DNA of 64,000 nucleotides, from assembly GCF_036010485.1 (NCBI RefSeq), contig NZ_CP108568.1, forward strand, positions 5,294,501 to 5,358,500, written 5' to 3'. Of the stretch, positions 35,172 through 44,718 are shown piece after piece. Positions within the stretch are counted from its first letter, which is position 1; every line of letters begins with the position of its first letter. Position numbers and translations under genes: made by a program. The notes beneath the pieces are model-generated. The model was not told where the DNA came from. It made no database searches and was given only the letters and a program-made list of their open reading frames with translations. The stretch is from Streptomyces sp. NBC_01198 (GTDB taxonomy: Bacteria > Actinomycetota > Actinomycetes > Streptomycetales > Streptomycetaceae).

Positions 35172-36539
35172 ATGGGTGACGTGATCGAGATGTTGACGGC
35201 GGGGCTGCCCCCAGGGGCAGTGATGACCGACCCGGAGGTCATGGCGTCGTACGCGCACGACATGGCGAGCTTCTCCGAGGCGGGCGCGCCGCAGGCGGTG
35301 GTGTTGCCGCGCACCGCCGAAGACGTCCAGCACGTGATGCGCACGGCCACCGCCGCCCGCGTGCCGGTGGTGCCGCAGGGGGCGCGGACGGGGCTGTCCG
35401 GCGGCGCCAACGCCGTGGACGGCTGCATCGTGCTGTCGCTGCGGAAGATGGACAGGATCTTGGAGATCGACCCGGTGGACCGGATCGCCGTGGTCGAACC
35501 CGGCGTCGTCAACGCGGTGCTGTCCCGCGCGGTCGCCGAGCGCGGGCTGTACTACCCGCCGGACCCGTCGAGCTGGGAGCAGTGCACCATCGGCGGCAAC
35601 ATCGGCACCGGCGCGGGCGGCCTGTGCTGCGTGAAGTACGGGGTCACCGCCGAATACGTCCTCGGCCTCGACGTGGTGCTCGCCGACGGCCGGCTGCTGA
35701 GCACCGGGCGGCGTACGGCCAAGGGGGTCGCCGGCTACGACCTGACGCGGCTGTTCGTGGGCTCGGAGGGCACCCTCGGCGTGGTGGTGAAGGCGGTCGT
35801 CGCCCTGCGCCCGGCCCCGCCCCAACAGCTCGCGCTGGTCGCGGAGTTCCCCACGGCGGCCGCCGCGTGCGCCGCGGTCTGCGCGATCATGGAGGGCGGC
35901 CATGTGCCGTCGCTGCTGGAGCTGATGGACGGCACCACCATCCGCGCGGTCAACGCGATGGCGCAGATGGGGCTGCCGGAGTCCACCGAGGCGCTGCTGC
36001 TTGCCGCCTTCGACACCCCGGACCCGGCGGCCGACCTGGCCGCGCTCGGCGAGCTGTGCAGGGCGGCCGGGGCCGCCGAGGTGGTGCCGGCGCAGGACGC
36101 GGCGGAGTCCGAACTGCTGCTGCAGGCCAGGCGGTTGTCGCTCACCGCACTGGAGAAGGTCTCGACGGCCACCATGATCGACGACGTGTGCGTACCGCGC
36201 GGGCGGCTCGGCGAGATGCTGGACGGGGTCGCCGCGGTCGCCGAGCGCTTCGGCCTGACGATCGGCGTGTGCGCGCACGCCGGCGACGGCAACACCCACC
36301 CCGTGGTCTGCTTCGACGCGCACGACCCCGACGAGTCCCGGCGGGCCAGGGAGTCCTTCGACGAGATCATGGCGCTCGGGCTGGCGCTGGGCGGCACCAT
36401 CACCGGCGAACACGGGGTGGGGCTGCTGAAAAGGGACTGGCTCGCACGTGAACTCGGGCCCACCGGAATGGAGTTGCAGCGCGGCATCAAGGCCGTCTTC
36501 GACCCGCTCGGACTGCTGAACCCGGGCAAGGTCTTCTGA
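35172..36539 (+). CDS. FAD-linked oxidase, glycolate oxidase/D-lactate dehydrogenase type (GlcD-like)
   Basis: The 455-residue protein has the VAO-type FAD domain (VVPQGARTGLSGGANAVDG, then WEQCTIGGNIGTGAGGLCCVKYG near residue 137-160) and the FAD-oxidase C-terminal domain with HAGDGNTHPVVCFD and the closing GTITGEHGVGLLKRDWL motif, which binds the 2-hydroxy acid. It oxidises a 2-hydroxy acid such as glycolate or D-lactate to the keto acid. No GlcE or GlcF gene is adjacent, so it acts alone or with a distant partner. Confidence 0.88.
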   Translation: MGDVIEMLTAGLPPGAVMTDPEVMASYAHDMASFSEAGAPQAVVLPRTAEDVQHVMRTATAARVPVVPQGARTGLSGGANAVDGCIVLSLRKMDRILEIDPVDRIAVVEPGVVNAVLSRAVAERGLYYPPDPSSWEQCTIGGNIGTGAGGLCCVKYGVTAEYVLGLDVVLADGRLLSTGRRTAKGVAGYDLTRLFVGSEGTLGVVVKAVVALRPAPPQQLALVAEFPTAAAACAAVCAIMEGGHVPSLLELMDGTTIRAVNAMAQMGLPESTEALLLAAFDTPDPAADLAALGELCRAAGAAEVVPAQDAAESELLLQARRLSLTALEKVSTATMIDDVCVPRGRLGEMLDGVAAVAERFGLTIGVCAHAGDGNTHPVVCFDAHDPDESRRARESFDEIMALGLALGGTITGEHGVGLLKRDWLARELGPTGMELQRGIKAVFDPLGLLNPGKVF

Positions 36540-36554
36540 CCGCGGCAGCGGCCG

Positions 36555-37043
36555 TCACGCACTCGCGTCGGGGGTGTCGTCCGGCCGGCCCTGCCCGGGG
36601 GACGGGTTGCCCAGCCACAGCTCGTCGCCCGCCACCGGGGCCAGCAGGCGGCTCAACCCGTCGTCCATGCCCAGCTGTTCGTGCTCGGTGCCCGGCGGCA
36701 CCACCCGCAGGGTCCGCTCCAGCCAGGACGCCACCGGCGAGGACGGCGCTTCGAGCAGCGCCTCGCCGTCCGGCGAACTGAGCGCCATGCACAGCACGCT
36801 GCGGCCGTTGACCTTCGTCGGCCAGATCCGGACATCGCCGTGGCCGCAGGGTCTGAACACCCCCTCCACGATCAACTCCCGGGCGAACGTCCAGTTCACG
36901 GGCGCGTCGGAGCCCACGTGGAAGGTGACGTGCACGGCGAACGGATCGTCCGTGCGGTAGGCAAGCTTGGCCGGTACGGGGATGCTGCGCTCGGGCGACA
37001 GCATCAGTTGCATTTCGAGTTCGCGTTCCACCACGGTCTGCAT
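36555..37043 (-). CDS. ssgG: SsgA-family sporulation/cell division protein, probably SsgG
   Basis: The 162-residue protein has the SALP signature (ELEMQLMLSPERSIPVPAKLAYRTDDPFAVHVTFHVGSDAPVNWTFARELI and GRSVLCMALSSPDGEALLEAPSSPVASWLERT). These proteins occur only in morphologically complex actinomycetes and time and place septa during sporulation. The assignment to SsgG rests on length and position close to hpd, as remembered from Streptomyces coelicolor; SsgB is shorter. It is preceded by a clear GGAAAGGA site and is divergent from the RDD gene. Confidence 0.85.
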   Translation of the reverse strand: MQTVVERELEMQLMLSPERSIPVPAKLAYRTDDPFAVHVTFHVGSDAPVNWTFARELIVEGVFRPCGHGDVRIWPTKVNGRSVLCMALSSPDGEALLEAPSSPVASWLERTLRVVPPGTEHEQLGMDDGLSRLLAPVAGDELWLGNPSPGQGRPDDTPDASA

Positions 37044-37314
37044 CGAGTCGACGTCCTTTCCTTGGCGCGGCGGCCCCTCTTGGCGGGTTTCGCGATCGGG
37101 GCCAGCACCTGGAGAGAGCGCGTGCCACTCCCACCATTACGCGGGTTCGCGAGATTCGGTTCAAAATCCCGGAAGAGGGGGCGCGCGGCGCGCCGGGGGG
37201 GTAAGGACATGTCAGAGAGGGTGGTGTACGGCGGCGCGGTCCCGCCGGGTCCGCCGGTCTGGTATGTCTGGACGCTGCACACCCCCGGCCGAGCAGATAC
37301 GGAACCTGTGAACC

Positions 37315-38409
37315 ATGAGCGCACCTCCTTCTGGCTCCCCCGGTTCTTCGCCGTCCGCGTCCCCGGCGCCGGGTTACTACCCGGACCCGTCGATCCCGAA
37401 CTACATCCGCTACTGGGACGGATCGGGCTGGGTGCCGGGTACGAGCCGGCCCGCGCCCGAGGGCTCGCAGCCGGCCGCCGCGCAGCCCGCGGTCGACGAG
37501 TCGGGGCCGATGTTCCTCGACGCGGATCCGGCGGCGCCGGCCGCCGTGCAGGGCGTCCCGGAGACGCCCCCGCCGGCGCCCGCACCCGCATCCGCCCCGG
37601 TTCCGTCGCCCGCCGCCGAGCCCGCCCCCGCGCCCGCGTGGCCCGCGGCGGCGGGCGCACCCGGCACCGAACTGCCGCCGATCTCCTGGGGAGCGCCGGG
37701 CTCGCAGCCGTCGCCGCAGCCCTCGCGTCCGGCGCCGGCCGCGGAGGCCGAGTACCGGCCCCCGCATCAGCAGCCGAGGGTCACCCCGCAGCCCGCCCGG
37801 CCCGAGCCGGCCGTGCCCGCGCAGACGCCCGCGCCCTGGGCCGAGCAGGTGCACGAGCTCGCCCGCGAGGGCGTCGCGCCGTGGCGGCCGGTGCCGAGCG
37901 ACCCGTTCGGCAGCTCCCGCTCCCTGGAGCGGCCCGGCGGCCTCCTCCTGCGGTTCGCCGCGCGGGTGGTGGACACGGTGGTCTTCGCCGCGGTCACCGG
38001 GGCGGCGGCGGTGCCGCTGGGCTCGGCGGCGTATCAGCACGCCAAGGACAAGGTGGACGCGGCGAAGCTGACCGGTGAGACGGTCAAGGTGTGGCTGCTC
38101 GACGCCACGACCGGCGCGGAGCTGGGCGCGGTGCTGCTGGTGGCGCTGCTGGCCGGGGTGCTGCTCGAAGTGCTGCCCACGGCCAGGTGGGGGCGCACGC
38201 TCGGCAAGAAGCTGGTCGGCCTGAAGGTGCTGGACATCGAGGCGCAGCAGCCGCCCGCCTTCGGTGCGAGCCTGCGGCGCTGGCTGACCCGTACAGTGCT
38301 GAACCTCTTCGTGGTGGGTGTCGTCGGGGTGGCCTGGTGCCTCTTCGACCGCCCCTGGCGCCAGGGCTGGCACGACAAGGCCGCGCACACCTTCGTCTCG
38401 GCCACCTGA
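37315..38409 (+). CDS. RDD family membrane protein with N-terminal DUF2510 and proline-rich linker
   Basis: The 364-residue protein begins with a DUF2510-type motif (GYYPDPSIPNYIRYWDGSGWVPG, about residues 19-41), then a Pro/Ala-rich region of about 150 residues, then an RDD domain (about 205-360) starting RPGGLLLRFAARVVDTVVFAAVTGAAA and ending in GWHDKAAHTFV. Three hydrophobic helices are visible. A second, shorter RDD gene lies 100 bases downstream. RDD proteins are membrane proteins with suspected transport roles; the function here is unknown. Confidence 0.85.
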   Translation: MSAPPSGSPGSSPSASPAPGYYPDPSIPNYIRYWDGSGWVPGTSRPAPEGSQPAAAQPAVDESGPMFLDADPAAPAAVQGVPETPPPAPAPASAPVPSPAAEPAPAPAWPAAAGAPGTELPPISWGAPGSQPSPQPSRPAPAAEAEYRPPHQQPRVTPQPARPEPAVPAQTPAPWAEQVHELAREGVAPWRPVPSDPFGSSRSLERPGGLLLRFAARVVDTVVFAAVTGAAAVPLGSAAYQHAKDKVDAAKLTGETVKVWLLDATTGAELGAVLLVALLAGVLLEVLPTARWGRTLGKKLVGLKVLDIEAQQPPAFGASLRRWLTRTVLNLFVVGVVGVAWCLFDRPWRQGWHDKAAHTFVSAT

Positions 38410-38509
38410 CGCCCCGGCGGGCCCCGCCGCGCCGGCGGGGGGGGACCGGCGTCGCCCGGATGGGTACGGGTAGCGGGCGGTGCGTCAGGTGGCGGGATTC
38501 ACTCGGGGT

Positions 38510-39079
38510 ATGAGCAGCGATCAGCCACCCCCGCAGCAGCCGACCGCAGGGAACCCGTACGGCAGCCCGCCCCCCGGCGGCGGCAACCCGTACGACGACC
38601 CGGGGTACGGCGGGGGAGGGGGCGGCGGCGAGGACCCGCTGTCCGGCATGCCCCCGCTGGCCGCCTCCGGCCGCAGGGTGCTCGCCCGGGTCATCGACCT
38701 GATCATCGTCTTCATCCCGGCGGCGCTGCTGGACTGGGCGTCCGGCGGGGTGCACAGCAGCGGCTGGACCGCCGGCCGCGGCGCCACCGGCGGCGTCTTC
38801 ACCGCGGTGCTCGGCTTCCTCTACGAGTGGTACATGACGCAGTCCACCGGCCAGACGGTGGGGAAGAGGCTGACGGGCCTGCGGGCCGCGATGCTCTCCG
38901 ACGGCAGCGTGCCGACGCAGCGGGCCGCGGCGGTGCGCGCGGCCGTCCTGTGGCTCCCGGCCTTCTGCTGCAGCTGCTTCTGGTTCCTGATCATCGGCAT
39001 CACCGTGCTGTTCGACAAGCCGTACAAGCAGGGGCTGCATGAGAAGGCGGCCAGGACCGTGGTCGTGACCGCCGTCTGA
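38510..39079 (+). CDS. RDD family membrane protein, short form
   Basis: The 189-residue protein has a Pro/Gly-rich N-terminus (QPPPQQPTAGNPYGSPPPGGG), then RDD helices: GRRVLARVIDLIIVFIPAALLDW, FTAVLGFLYEWYMTQSTGQTVGKRLTGL and WLPAFCCSCFWFLIIGITVLFDK. The signature Arg-Asp-Asp is reduced to R-x-x-D as in many members. ATG 38510 is chosen; GTG 38480 is an alternative. It is paralogous to the preceding gene and probably co-transcribed. Confidence 0.85.
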   Translation: MSSDQPPPQQPTAGNPYGSPPPGGGNPYDDPGYGGGGGGGEDPLSGMPPLAASGRRVLARVIDLIIVFIPAALLDWASGGVHSSGWTAGRGATGGVFTAVLGFLYEWYMTQSTGQTVGKRLTGLRAAMLSDGSVPTQRAAAVRAAVLWLPAFCCSCFWFLIIGITVLFDKPYKQGLHEKAARTVVVTAV

Positions 39080-39096
39080 TGGCCCGCACCAGCGGG

Positions 39097-39390
39097 TCAG
39101 CGCCGCAGCGAACGCTCTCCGACCCGGGAGCCCGCGCCGCTCGTCACGCGCGAGCGCGGGACGGGGACGGCGGCCGGGGGGATCGGGGCGGGTCCGAGCG
39201 AGGCGCGGCGGCGGGCGGCCACCGGCATGGTCACGCCCACCGCGACGAGCAGCCCGAGCAGCAGCCCGCCGGCGGCCACGGCGACGACGGCGGCGCCGGA
39301 GCGTACGTCGGACAGCAGCAGTGTCGCGAGGGTGGACAGGACGACGGTCAGGGAACCGTAGGCGAGTTGCGCGGTCGTCGGACGTGGCAT
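39097..39390 (-). CDS. Small membrane protein, function unknown
   Basis: A 97-residue frame starting MPRPTTAQLAYGSLTVVLSTLATLLL has two hydrophobic segments (about 8-28 and 33-55) and a basic, Pro-rich C-terminus. It converges with the RDD gene 18 bases away. The hydrophobic pattern and a potential start behind a GGTTCCCCCG leader are the only support; I recognise no family. Confidence 0.55.
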   Translation of the reverse strand: MPRPTTAQLAYGSLTVVLSTLATLLLSDVRSGAAVVAVAAGGLLLGLLVAVGVTMPVAARRRASLGPAPIPPAAVPVPRSRVTSGAGSRVGERSLRR

Positions 39391-39725
39391 CGGGGGAACC
39401 GTCCTCGGGTACGTCGAAGCGGGGGCACGCTGACGGGTGGTTCCTGTTCGGCATGCCCGGGGCGAACACCTGGTAAGCATGACCTAACCCGCCGCGGGGT
39501 GCACGAGGGGGCGCACGGGGTCGCACGCGTGTCCGGTTGTGGTGGCGCCCGGGAGCGGCGTGGTCTCGACGCGGCAGTGCCGAAGTGGCACGTGGCGGAC
39601 CTGACGTCCGGTCAGCGGAGCCGTGGAACCGGTAAACGTACTGTCCTGCCATGCTCAAGTCAAGGTCTGTTTTTTCGCCCGCCACTCCGGTGCAATGGCC
39701 TTTCCCAAGGGGAGGTCAAGTAATC

Positions 39726-42131
39726 TTGAAATATCAGCGGAGGATCACCCAACCCGCCGCCCTGGCCCTGGCAATCGCCGTCCTGGGCGTGCTGCCCACC
39801 GCCGCGGCGGCGGGCGCGGCGGCGCCGGCAACCGGCACCGTACCTGCGGCTTCGACGCACGACCCGGCGGACAGCCAGGCGCACGACCTGCCGGGCCCGT
39901 TCAGCAAGCAGCAGTCGGCCGAGCGCTCAGCCGCCCTGCAGCAGGTGGTCGCCGGGCAGGCGACGGTCCAGCAGATCGGCGCCTCCAAGGTCGTCCAACT
40001 CGGCTCCGGCAAGGGCAAGAAGAGCAAGTACGTCGAGCTGGGCCGGGAGAAGACCGACAAGATCTTCACCATCCTCGCCGAGTTCGGCGACCAGGTGGAC
40101 AGCACAAGCACCTACGACCCGGACGGGCCCGACGGCCCCGAGGCCCCGGTCACCAAGTACGGCGGCACCCCGGGCCCGGCGCACAACACCATCGCCAAGC
40201 CCGACCCGGCCACCGACAACAGCACCGCCTGGCAGGCCGACTACAACCAGGCGCACTTCAAGGACCTGTACTTCTCGCACAAGGCCGGTCAGGACTCGCT
40301 GGCCACCTACTACGAGAAGCAGTCCTCGGGCCGCTACTCCGTCGACGGTGAGGTCTCGGCCTGGGTCAAGGTGCCCTGGAACGAGGCCCGTTACGGCTCC
40401 AACTACTGCGGCAGCACCATCTGCTCCAGCGCCTGGGACCTGATCCGCGACGCCACCACCGCCTACGTCGCCGACCAGCAGGCGCAGGGCCGCACCTCCG
40501 CGCAGATCAAGGCGGACCTGGCGCAGTACGACCAGTGGGACCGCTACGACTACGACGGCGACGGCAACTTCAACGAGCCCGACGGTTACATCGACCACTT
40601 CCAGATCGTGCACGCGGGCGAGGACGAGTCGGCCGGCGGCGGCGCGCAGGCCACCGACGCGCTGTGGGCGCACCGCTGGTACGCCTACGGCACCGACGCC
40701 GGGCGCACCGGCCCGGCCGCCAACAAGGCGGGCGGCACCCAGATCGGCGACACCGGCATCTGGGTCGGCGACTACACCCTCCAGCCGGAGAACGGCGGCC
40801 TCGGCGTCTTCGCGCACGAGTACGGCCACGACCTCGGCCTGCCCGACGAGTACGACACCACGTACATCGGCGAGAACAACACCGCCTTCTGGACGCTGAT
40901 GTCGTCCGGCTCGTGGATGGGCACCGGCAAGAACGCCATCGGCGACCGCCCCGACGACATGAACGCCTGGGACAAGCTGCAGCTGGGCTGGCTCAACTAC
41001 GGAACCGCCAAGGCCGCGACGCGCTCCACCACCAAGCTGGGCGTCGCCGAGTACAACACCAAGGACAAGCAGGCGCTGATCGTCTCGCTGCCGGACAAGA
41101 CCGTCACCACCTCCATCACCGCGCCCGCCGAGGGCAGCAAGCAGTGGTGGTCGGGCAGCGGTGACAACCTGTCCAACACGCTGACCCGTTCGGTGGACCT
41201 CACGGGCAAGTCGTCGGCGTCGCTCACCCTCAAGGGGTGGTGGGACATCGAGGAGAACTACGACTACCTCTACACCGAGGTCTCCGCGGACGGCGGCGCC
41301 AGCTGGACCGCGCTGGACGGCACCGCGAACGGCAAGTCGCTGCCCAGGGACGGCGGCGACGCCCCGGCCCTGACCGGCACCAGCGGCGCCTACGAGGACC
41401 TGGCCTTCCCGCTGGACGCCTACGCGGGCAAGCAGATCCAGCTGCGCTTCCGCTACCTCACCGACGGCGGCGTGGCGCAGAAGGGCTTCACCGCCGACGC
41501 GATCACCGTGACCGCCGACGGCGCGGCCGTGGTCAGCGACGGCGCAGAGACCGACGACAACGGCTGGACCGCCAAGGGCTTCACCCGGATCGGCGCGTCC
41601 TTCACCAACGACTACCCCGAGTTCTACATCGCCGAGAACCGGCAGTACGTCAGCTTCGACCAGACGCTGAAGACCGGCCCGTACAACTTCGGCTGGCTGG
41701 ACACCAAGGCCAAGAAGGTCGAGCACTTCCCGTACCAGAACGGACTGCTCGTGTGGCTGTGGGACACCTCGCAGGCGGACAACAACGTCGGCGCGCACCC
41801 GGGCTCCGGTGAGATCCTGCCGGTCGACGCCCACGCCAAGCCGGAGAAGTGGTCGGACGGCTCGCTGATGCGCAACCGCATCCAGGCCTACGACTCGACC
41901 TTCAGCTGGTACCCGACGCAGGGCCTGACCCTGCACAACAACGGGGTCGCCGCCAGGGTCGGCGCGAAGCTCGGCTCGCCGATCTTCGACGACCACTACG
42001 GCACGTACTGGTACGACAGCAACCCGTACGGCAGCGTGCAGGTGCCCGACACCAACACCCGGATCAGCATCGTCGCCGAGCCGCTCAGCGGCAGCACTAT
42101 GACGGTCCAGGTCGGCCCGTCGCACCGCTGA
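39726..42131 (+). CDS. Secreted immune inhibitor A-like metalloprotease, M6 family
   Basis: This 801-residue extracellular protease has a signal peptide (RRITQPAALALAIAVLGVLPTAAAAGA, about residues 4-31), a zinc motif HEYGH (364-368) with the extended LGLPDEYDT stretch, and beta-rich C-terminal domains. An earlier N-terminal region (about 35-130) is probably a propeptide. TTG 39726 is taken as start because AAGGGGAGG (39707-39715) lies 10 bases before it and the signal peptide follows directly; ATG 39651 has no ribosome site. Such enzymes degrade host or environmental proteins. The region upstream shows a plausible promoter-like gap of about 330 bases. Confidence 0.9.
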   Translation: MKYQRRITQPAALALAIAVLGVLPTAAAAGAAAPATGTVPAASTHDPADSQAHDLPGPFSKQQSAERSAALQQVVAGQATVQQIGASKVVQLGSGKGKKSKYVELGREKTDKIFTILAEFGDQVDSTSTYDPDGPDGPEAPVTKYGGTPGPAHNTIAKPDPATDNSTAWQADYNQAHFKDLYFSHKAGQDSLATYYEKQSSGRYSVDGEVSAWVKVPWNEARYGSNYCGSTICSSAWDLIRDATTAYVADQQAQGRTSAQIKADLAQYDQWDRYDYDGDGNFNEPDGYIDHFQIVHAGEDESAGGGAQATDALWAHRWYAYGTDAGRTGPAANKAGGTQIGDTGIWVGDYTLQPENGGLGVFAHEYGHDLGLPDEYDTTYIGENNTAFWTLMSSGSWMGTGKNAIGDRPDDMNAWDKLQLGWLNYGTAKAATRSTTKLGVAEYNTKDKQALIVSLPDKTVTTSITAPAEGSKQWWSGSGDNLSNTLTRSVDLTGKSSASLTLKGWWDIEENYDYLYTEVSADGGASWTALDGTANGKSLPRDGGDAPALTGTSGAYEDLAFPLDAYAGKQIQLRFRYLTDGGVAQKGFTADAITVTADGAAVVSDGAETDDNGWTAKGFTRIGASFTNDYPEFYIAENRQYVSFDQTLKTGPYNFGWLDTKAKKVEHFPYQNGLLVWLWDTSQADNNVGAHPGSGEILPVDAHAKPEKWSDGSLMRNRIQAYDSTFSWYPTQGLTLHNNGVAARVGAKLGSPIFDDHYGTYWYDSNPYGSVQVPDTNTRISIVAEPLSGSTMTVQVGPSHR

Positions 42132-42216
42132 CGACATCGGGCGTCTGACCTGCGGTAACGCAGCGTTCGGCCGTCGCCTGCTGGTGGGCGGCGGCCGGAC
42201 GGCCGATGATGTGACC

Positions 42217-42519
42217 ATGGCGGTCGGAGGTTTCGTCAAGCTGCCGAGCGGCACGGTGGTCGTCGCCCTCGTGCTGGCTCACCCTGCCGAGCCGGCGCAC
42301 GCGGTCAGGGTCGTGGTGCACGCCCTGAACCGGCAGCGCGCGCTGACCCGGCTGAGCAACCTGGGCTTCCGCGGCACCCGCCTCACCGGCAACGCCGAGC
42401 CCCCCACCCCGGACGAGATCACCGCGGTGCTGCATCACCCGGACGGCCTCATCTGGCGCGACCACCACGCCAGGACATCCGATCCCTGGCACCCGATCTC
42501 GACACTGAACCGGATCTAG
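42217..42519 (+). CDS. Small conserved protein, function unknown
   Basis: A 100-residue frame with MAVGGFVKLPSGTVVVALVLAHPAEPAHAVRVVVHALNRQRALTRLSNLGFRG followed by a TPDEITAVLHHPDGLIWRDHHA segment. It has no membrane segment apart from a weak hydrophobic stretch and starts 85 bases after the protease gene. It converges with pncA. I recognise no family; its compact, non-repetitive composition supports a real gene. Confidence 0.6.
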   Translation: MAVGGFVKLPSGTVVVALVLAHPAEPAHAVRVVVHALNRQRALTRLSNLGFRGTRLTGNAEPPTPDEITAVLHHPDGLIWRDHHARTSDPWHPISTLNRI

Positions 42520-42528
42520 GCCGCCGTC

Positions 42529-43116
42529 TCAGACGACGCCCTGGGTCTCCACCAGTTCCACTCCCGCGGTGCGCAGCTCGCCGAGCGCGCGCTGCGTGCT
42601 CTCCGCCCCGACGCCGGCGGTCAGGCCGACCAGCACCCGGGTCGTGAAGCCCTCCCCGGCCGCGTCCAGGGCGGTGGCCCGCACGCAGTGGTCGGTGGCG
42701 ATCCCCACCACGTCCACCTCGCCGACCCCGCGCTGCCGCAGCCAGTCCGCGAGCCCCACGCCGTTCTCGTCCCGGCCCTCGAAGCCGCTGTACGCGGCCG
42801 CGTGTGCGCCCTTGTCGAAGACGGCGTCCACCGCGCCGGAGGCCACCGCGGGGGCGAAGTTCGGGTGGAACCCGACGCCCTCGGTGCCCGCCACGCAGTG
42901 CACGGGCCAGGTGGTGACGAAGTCCGGCTCGGCCGAGAAGTGGTCTCCGGGGTCGATGTGGTGGTCGCGGGTGGCCACGACGTGCCGGTAGTTCCCGGCG
43001 GCCTCCCCGATCAGGTCCGTGACCGCGGCGGCCACGTCCGCCCCTCCGGTCACCGCGAGACTGCCCCCCTCGCAGAAATCGTTCTGCACGTCGACGACGA
43101 TCAGTGCGCGGTGCAT
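42529..43116 (-). CDS. pncA: Nicotinamidase (isochorismatase superfamily)
   Basis: The 195-residue enzyme hydrolyses nicotinamide to nicotinate for NAD salvage. The catalytic triad is D9 (VVDVQNDF), K102 (VFDKGAH) and C144 (ATDHCVRATA). The metal site is D51, H53 and H59 (TRDHHIDPGDHF). It lies 171 bases after pncB on the same strand, and together they carry nicotinamide to nicotinate mononucleotide. By homology to the mycobacterial enzyme it would also activate pyrazinamide. Confidence 0.95.
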   Translation of the reverse strand: MHRALIVVDVQNDFCEGGSLAVTGGADVAAAVTDLIGEAAGNYRHVVATRDHHIDPGDHFSAEPDFVTTWPVHCVAGTEGVGFHPNFAPAVASGAVDAVFDKGAHAAAYSGFEGRDENGVGLADWLRQRGVGEVDVVGIATDHCVRATALDAAGEGFTTRVLVGLTAGVGAESTQRALGELRTAGVELVETQGVV

Positions 43117-43287
43117 TTTGCCCTTCCGGCGGATGAGTGGGTGTGGGTCGGTGGCTGCGGGTCGATGTGGGTCGGTTGATGTGGGCCGAGCGTAGGGATT
43201 CTCCCCCGCCCGCGAAGCCTTGCACGCCGCCGGGCGGCTTTCTGCCCCGCCGGGCCCCGCGGGTGCCTCAACGGGCGCCCCGCGCCC

Positions 43288-44607
43288 TCACAGGACCTCC
43301 GTGGGGAGCACCGGCTCGCCCCGGGAGAGCTGGGTCGCCGACACCGGCAGGCTCGCGCGTGCCTCGATGTGCCGCAGCCGCGCCGCGTCGAGCGGTTCGC
43401 GCCCGACGACCTCACCGCCGCGCACCAGCGGGACCAGCAACTGCCGGTCGGCCAGGTCGCCGGGGACCGGCCCGCTGCCGACGACCTCGGCGACGGCGAC
43501 CCCGTCCTCGTCCACCCGGCGGGCGGCCCACTTGCGCCCGCCGATGCTGGTCTTGCCGCCCAGCGACTTCTTCGCCACCGGCACCAGTTCGCCGTCGTCA
43601 CCCGCACGGGCGACCAGCTTGTAGACCATCGAGCAGGTCGGCTGGCCGCTGCCGGTGACCAGCGAGGTGCCGACCCCGTAGGAGTCGACCGGCGCGGCGG
43701 CCAGCGACGCGATCGCGTACTCGTCGAGGTCGGAGGTGACCACGATCCTGGTGTTCTTCGCGCCGAGGTCGTCCAGTTGCTGGCGCACCCGGTGGGCGAG
43801 CAGCAGCAGGTCGCCCGAGTCGATGCGGACCGCGCCGAGCTCGGGGCCCGCGATGTCCACCGCGGCCCGTACCGCGGTCGCCACGTCGTAGGTGTCGACC
43901 AGCAGGGTGGTGCCGCGGCCGAGGGACTCCACCTGGGCGGTGAAGGCGTCCCGCTCGGTGTCGTGCACCAGCGTGAAGGCGTGGGCGCTGGTGCCGACGG
44001 TGGGGATGCCGTAGCGGTAGCCGGCCGCGAGGTTGGAGGAGGTCCTGAAACCCCCGACGAAGGCCGCGCGGGAGGCGGCGACCGCCGCCAGCTCGTGGGT
44101 GCGCCGGGCGCCCATCTCCACCAGCGGGCGCCCCGCGGCGGCCACCGCCATCCGGGAGGCGGCGGCGGCGATGGCCGAGTCGTGGTTGAGGATCGACAGG
44201 ATCACCGTCTCCAGCACGACCGCCTCGGCGAAGCTGCCCTCCACCCGCAGGATCGGCGAGCCGGGGAAGTAGACCTCACCCTCCGGGTAGCCCCAGATGT
44301 CACCCGTGAAGCGGTATCCGCTCAGCCATTGGAGTGTCTCCTCGTCGACGACGTGCTCGCGGCGCAGGAAGTCCAGGACGGGCGCGTCGAAGCGGAAGTT
44401 CTCGACCGCGTCGAGCACCCGGCCGGTGCCGGCGACGACGCCGTAGCGGCGGCCCTCCGGCAGCCGGCGGGTGAAGGCCTCGAAGACCGAGCGGCGCCCC
44501 GCCGCCCCGCTGCGCAGGGCCGCCTGCAGCATGGTCAGCTCGTAGCGGTCGGTGAAAAGCGCGGTGGACGGCACGTCCACCGGCAGTCCCAGCTCTGCTG
44601 TGCTCAT
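43288..44607 (-). CDS. pncB: Nicotinate phosphoribosyltransferase
   Basis: The 439-residue enzyme makes nicotinate mononucleotide from nicotinate and PRPP, using ATP. The motifs FTDRYELTMLQAALRSG at the N-terminus, EMGARRTHELAAVAASRAAFVGG and DSGDLLLLAHRVRQQLD (phosphate site) are intact, and DDGELVPVAKKSLGGKTSIGGRK lies near the C-terminus. A 21-base perfect palindrome lies 20 bases upstream of the start. It is divergent from clpS. Confidence 0.95.
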   Translation of the reverse strand: MSTAELGLPVDVPSTALFTDRYELTMLQAALRSGAAGRRSVFEAFTRRLPEGRRYGVVAGTGRVLDAVENFRFDAPVLDFLRREHVVDEETLQWLSGYRFTGDIWGYPEGEVYFPGSPILRVEGSFAEAVVLETVILSILNHDSAIAAAASRMAVAAAGRPLVEMGARRTHELAAVAASRAAFVGGFRTSSNLAAGYRYGIPTVGTSAHAFTLVHDTERDAFTAQVESLGRGTTLLVDTYDVATAVRAAVDIAGPELGAVRIDSGDLLLLAHRVRQQLDDLGAKNTRIVVTSDLDEYAIASLAAAPVDSYGVGTSLVTGSGQPTCSMVYKLVARAGDDGELVPVAKKSLGGKTSIGGRKWAARRVDEDGVAVAEVVGSGPVPGDLADRQLLVPLVRGGEVVGREPLDAARLRHIEARASLPVSATQLSRGEPVLPTEVL

Positions 44608-44626
44608 GGCCGGGATGCTACCCCCT

Positions 44627-44647
44627 ATCTCGTCAGAGTGACGAGAT
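44627..44647. promoter_or_regulatory. 21-base perfect palindrome upstream of pncB
   Basis: ATCTCGTCA-GAG-TGACGAGAT, with 9-base arms, lies 20 bases before pncB and 72 bases before clpS. Position and symmetry fit an operator for a regulator of NAD salvage. The identity of the regulator is unknown, and I do not recognise the sequence as a known NrtR or NiaR box. Confidence 0.65.
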
Positions 44648-44718
44648 GTCGCCGCTGTGCGCGCCCTCACACCCGTGCGGGCACGCCCATTTGTGCGAGA
44701 CCCCACAAGAGCGGCAGC

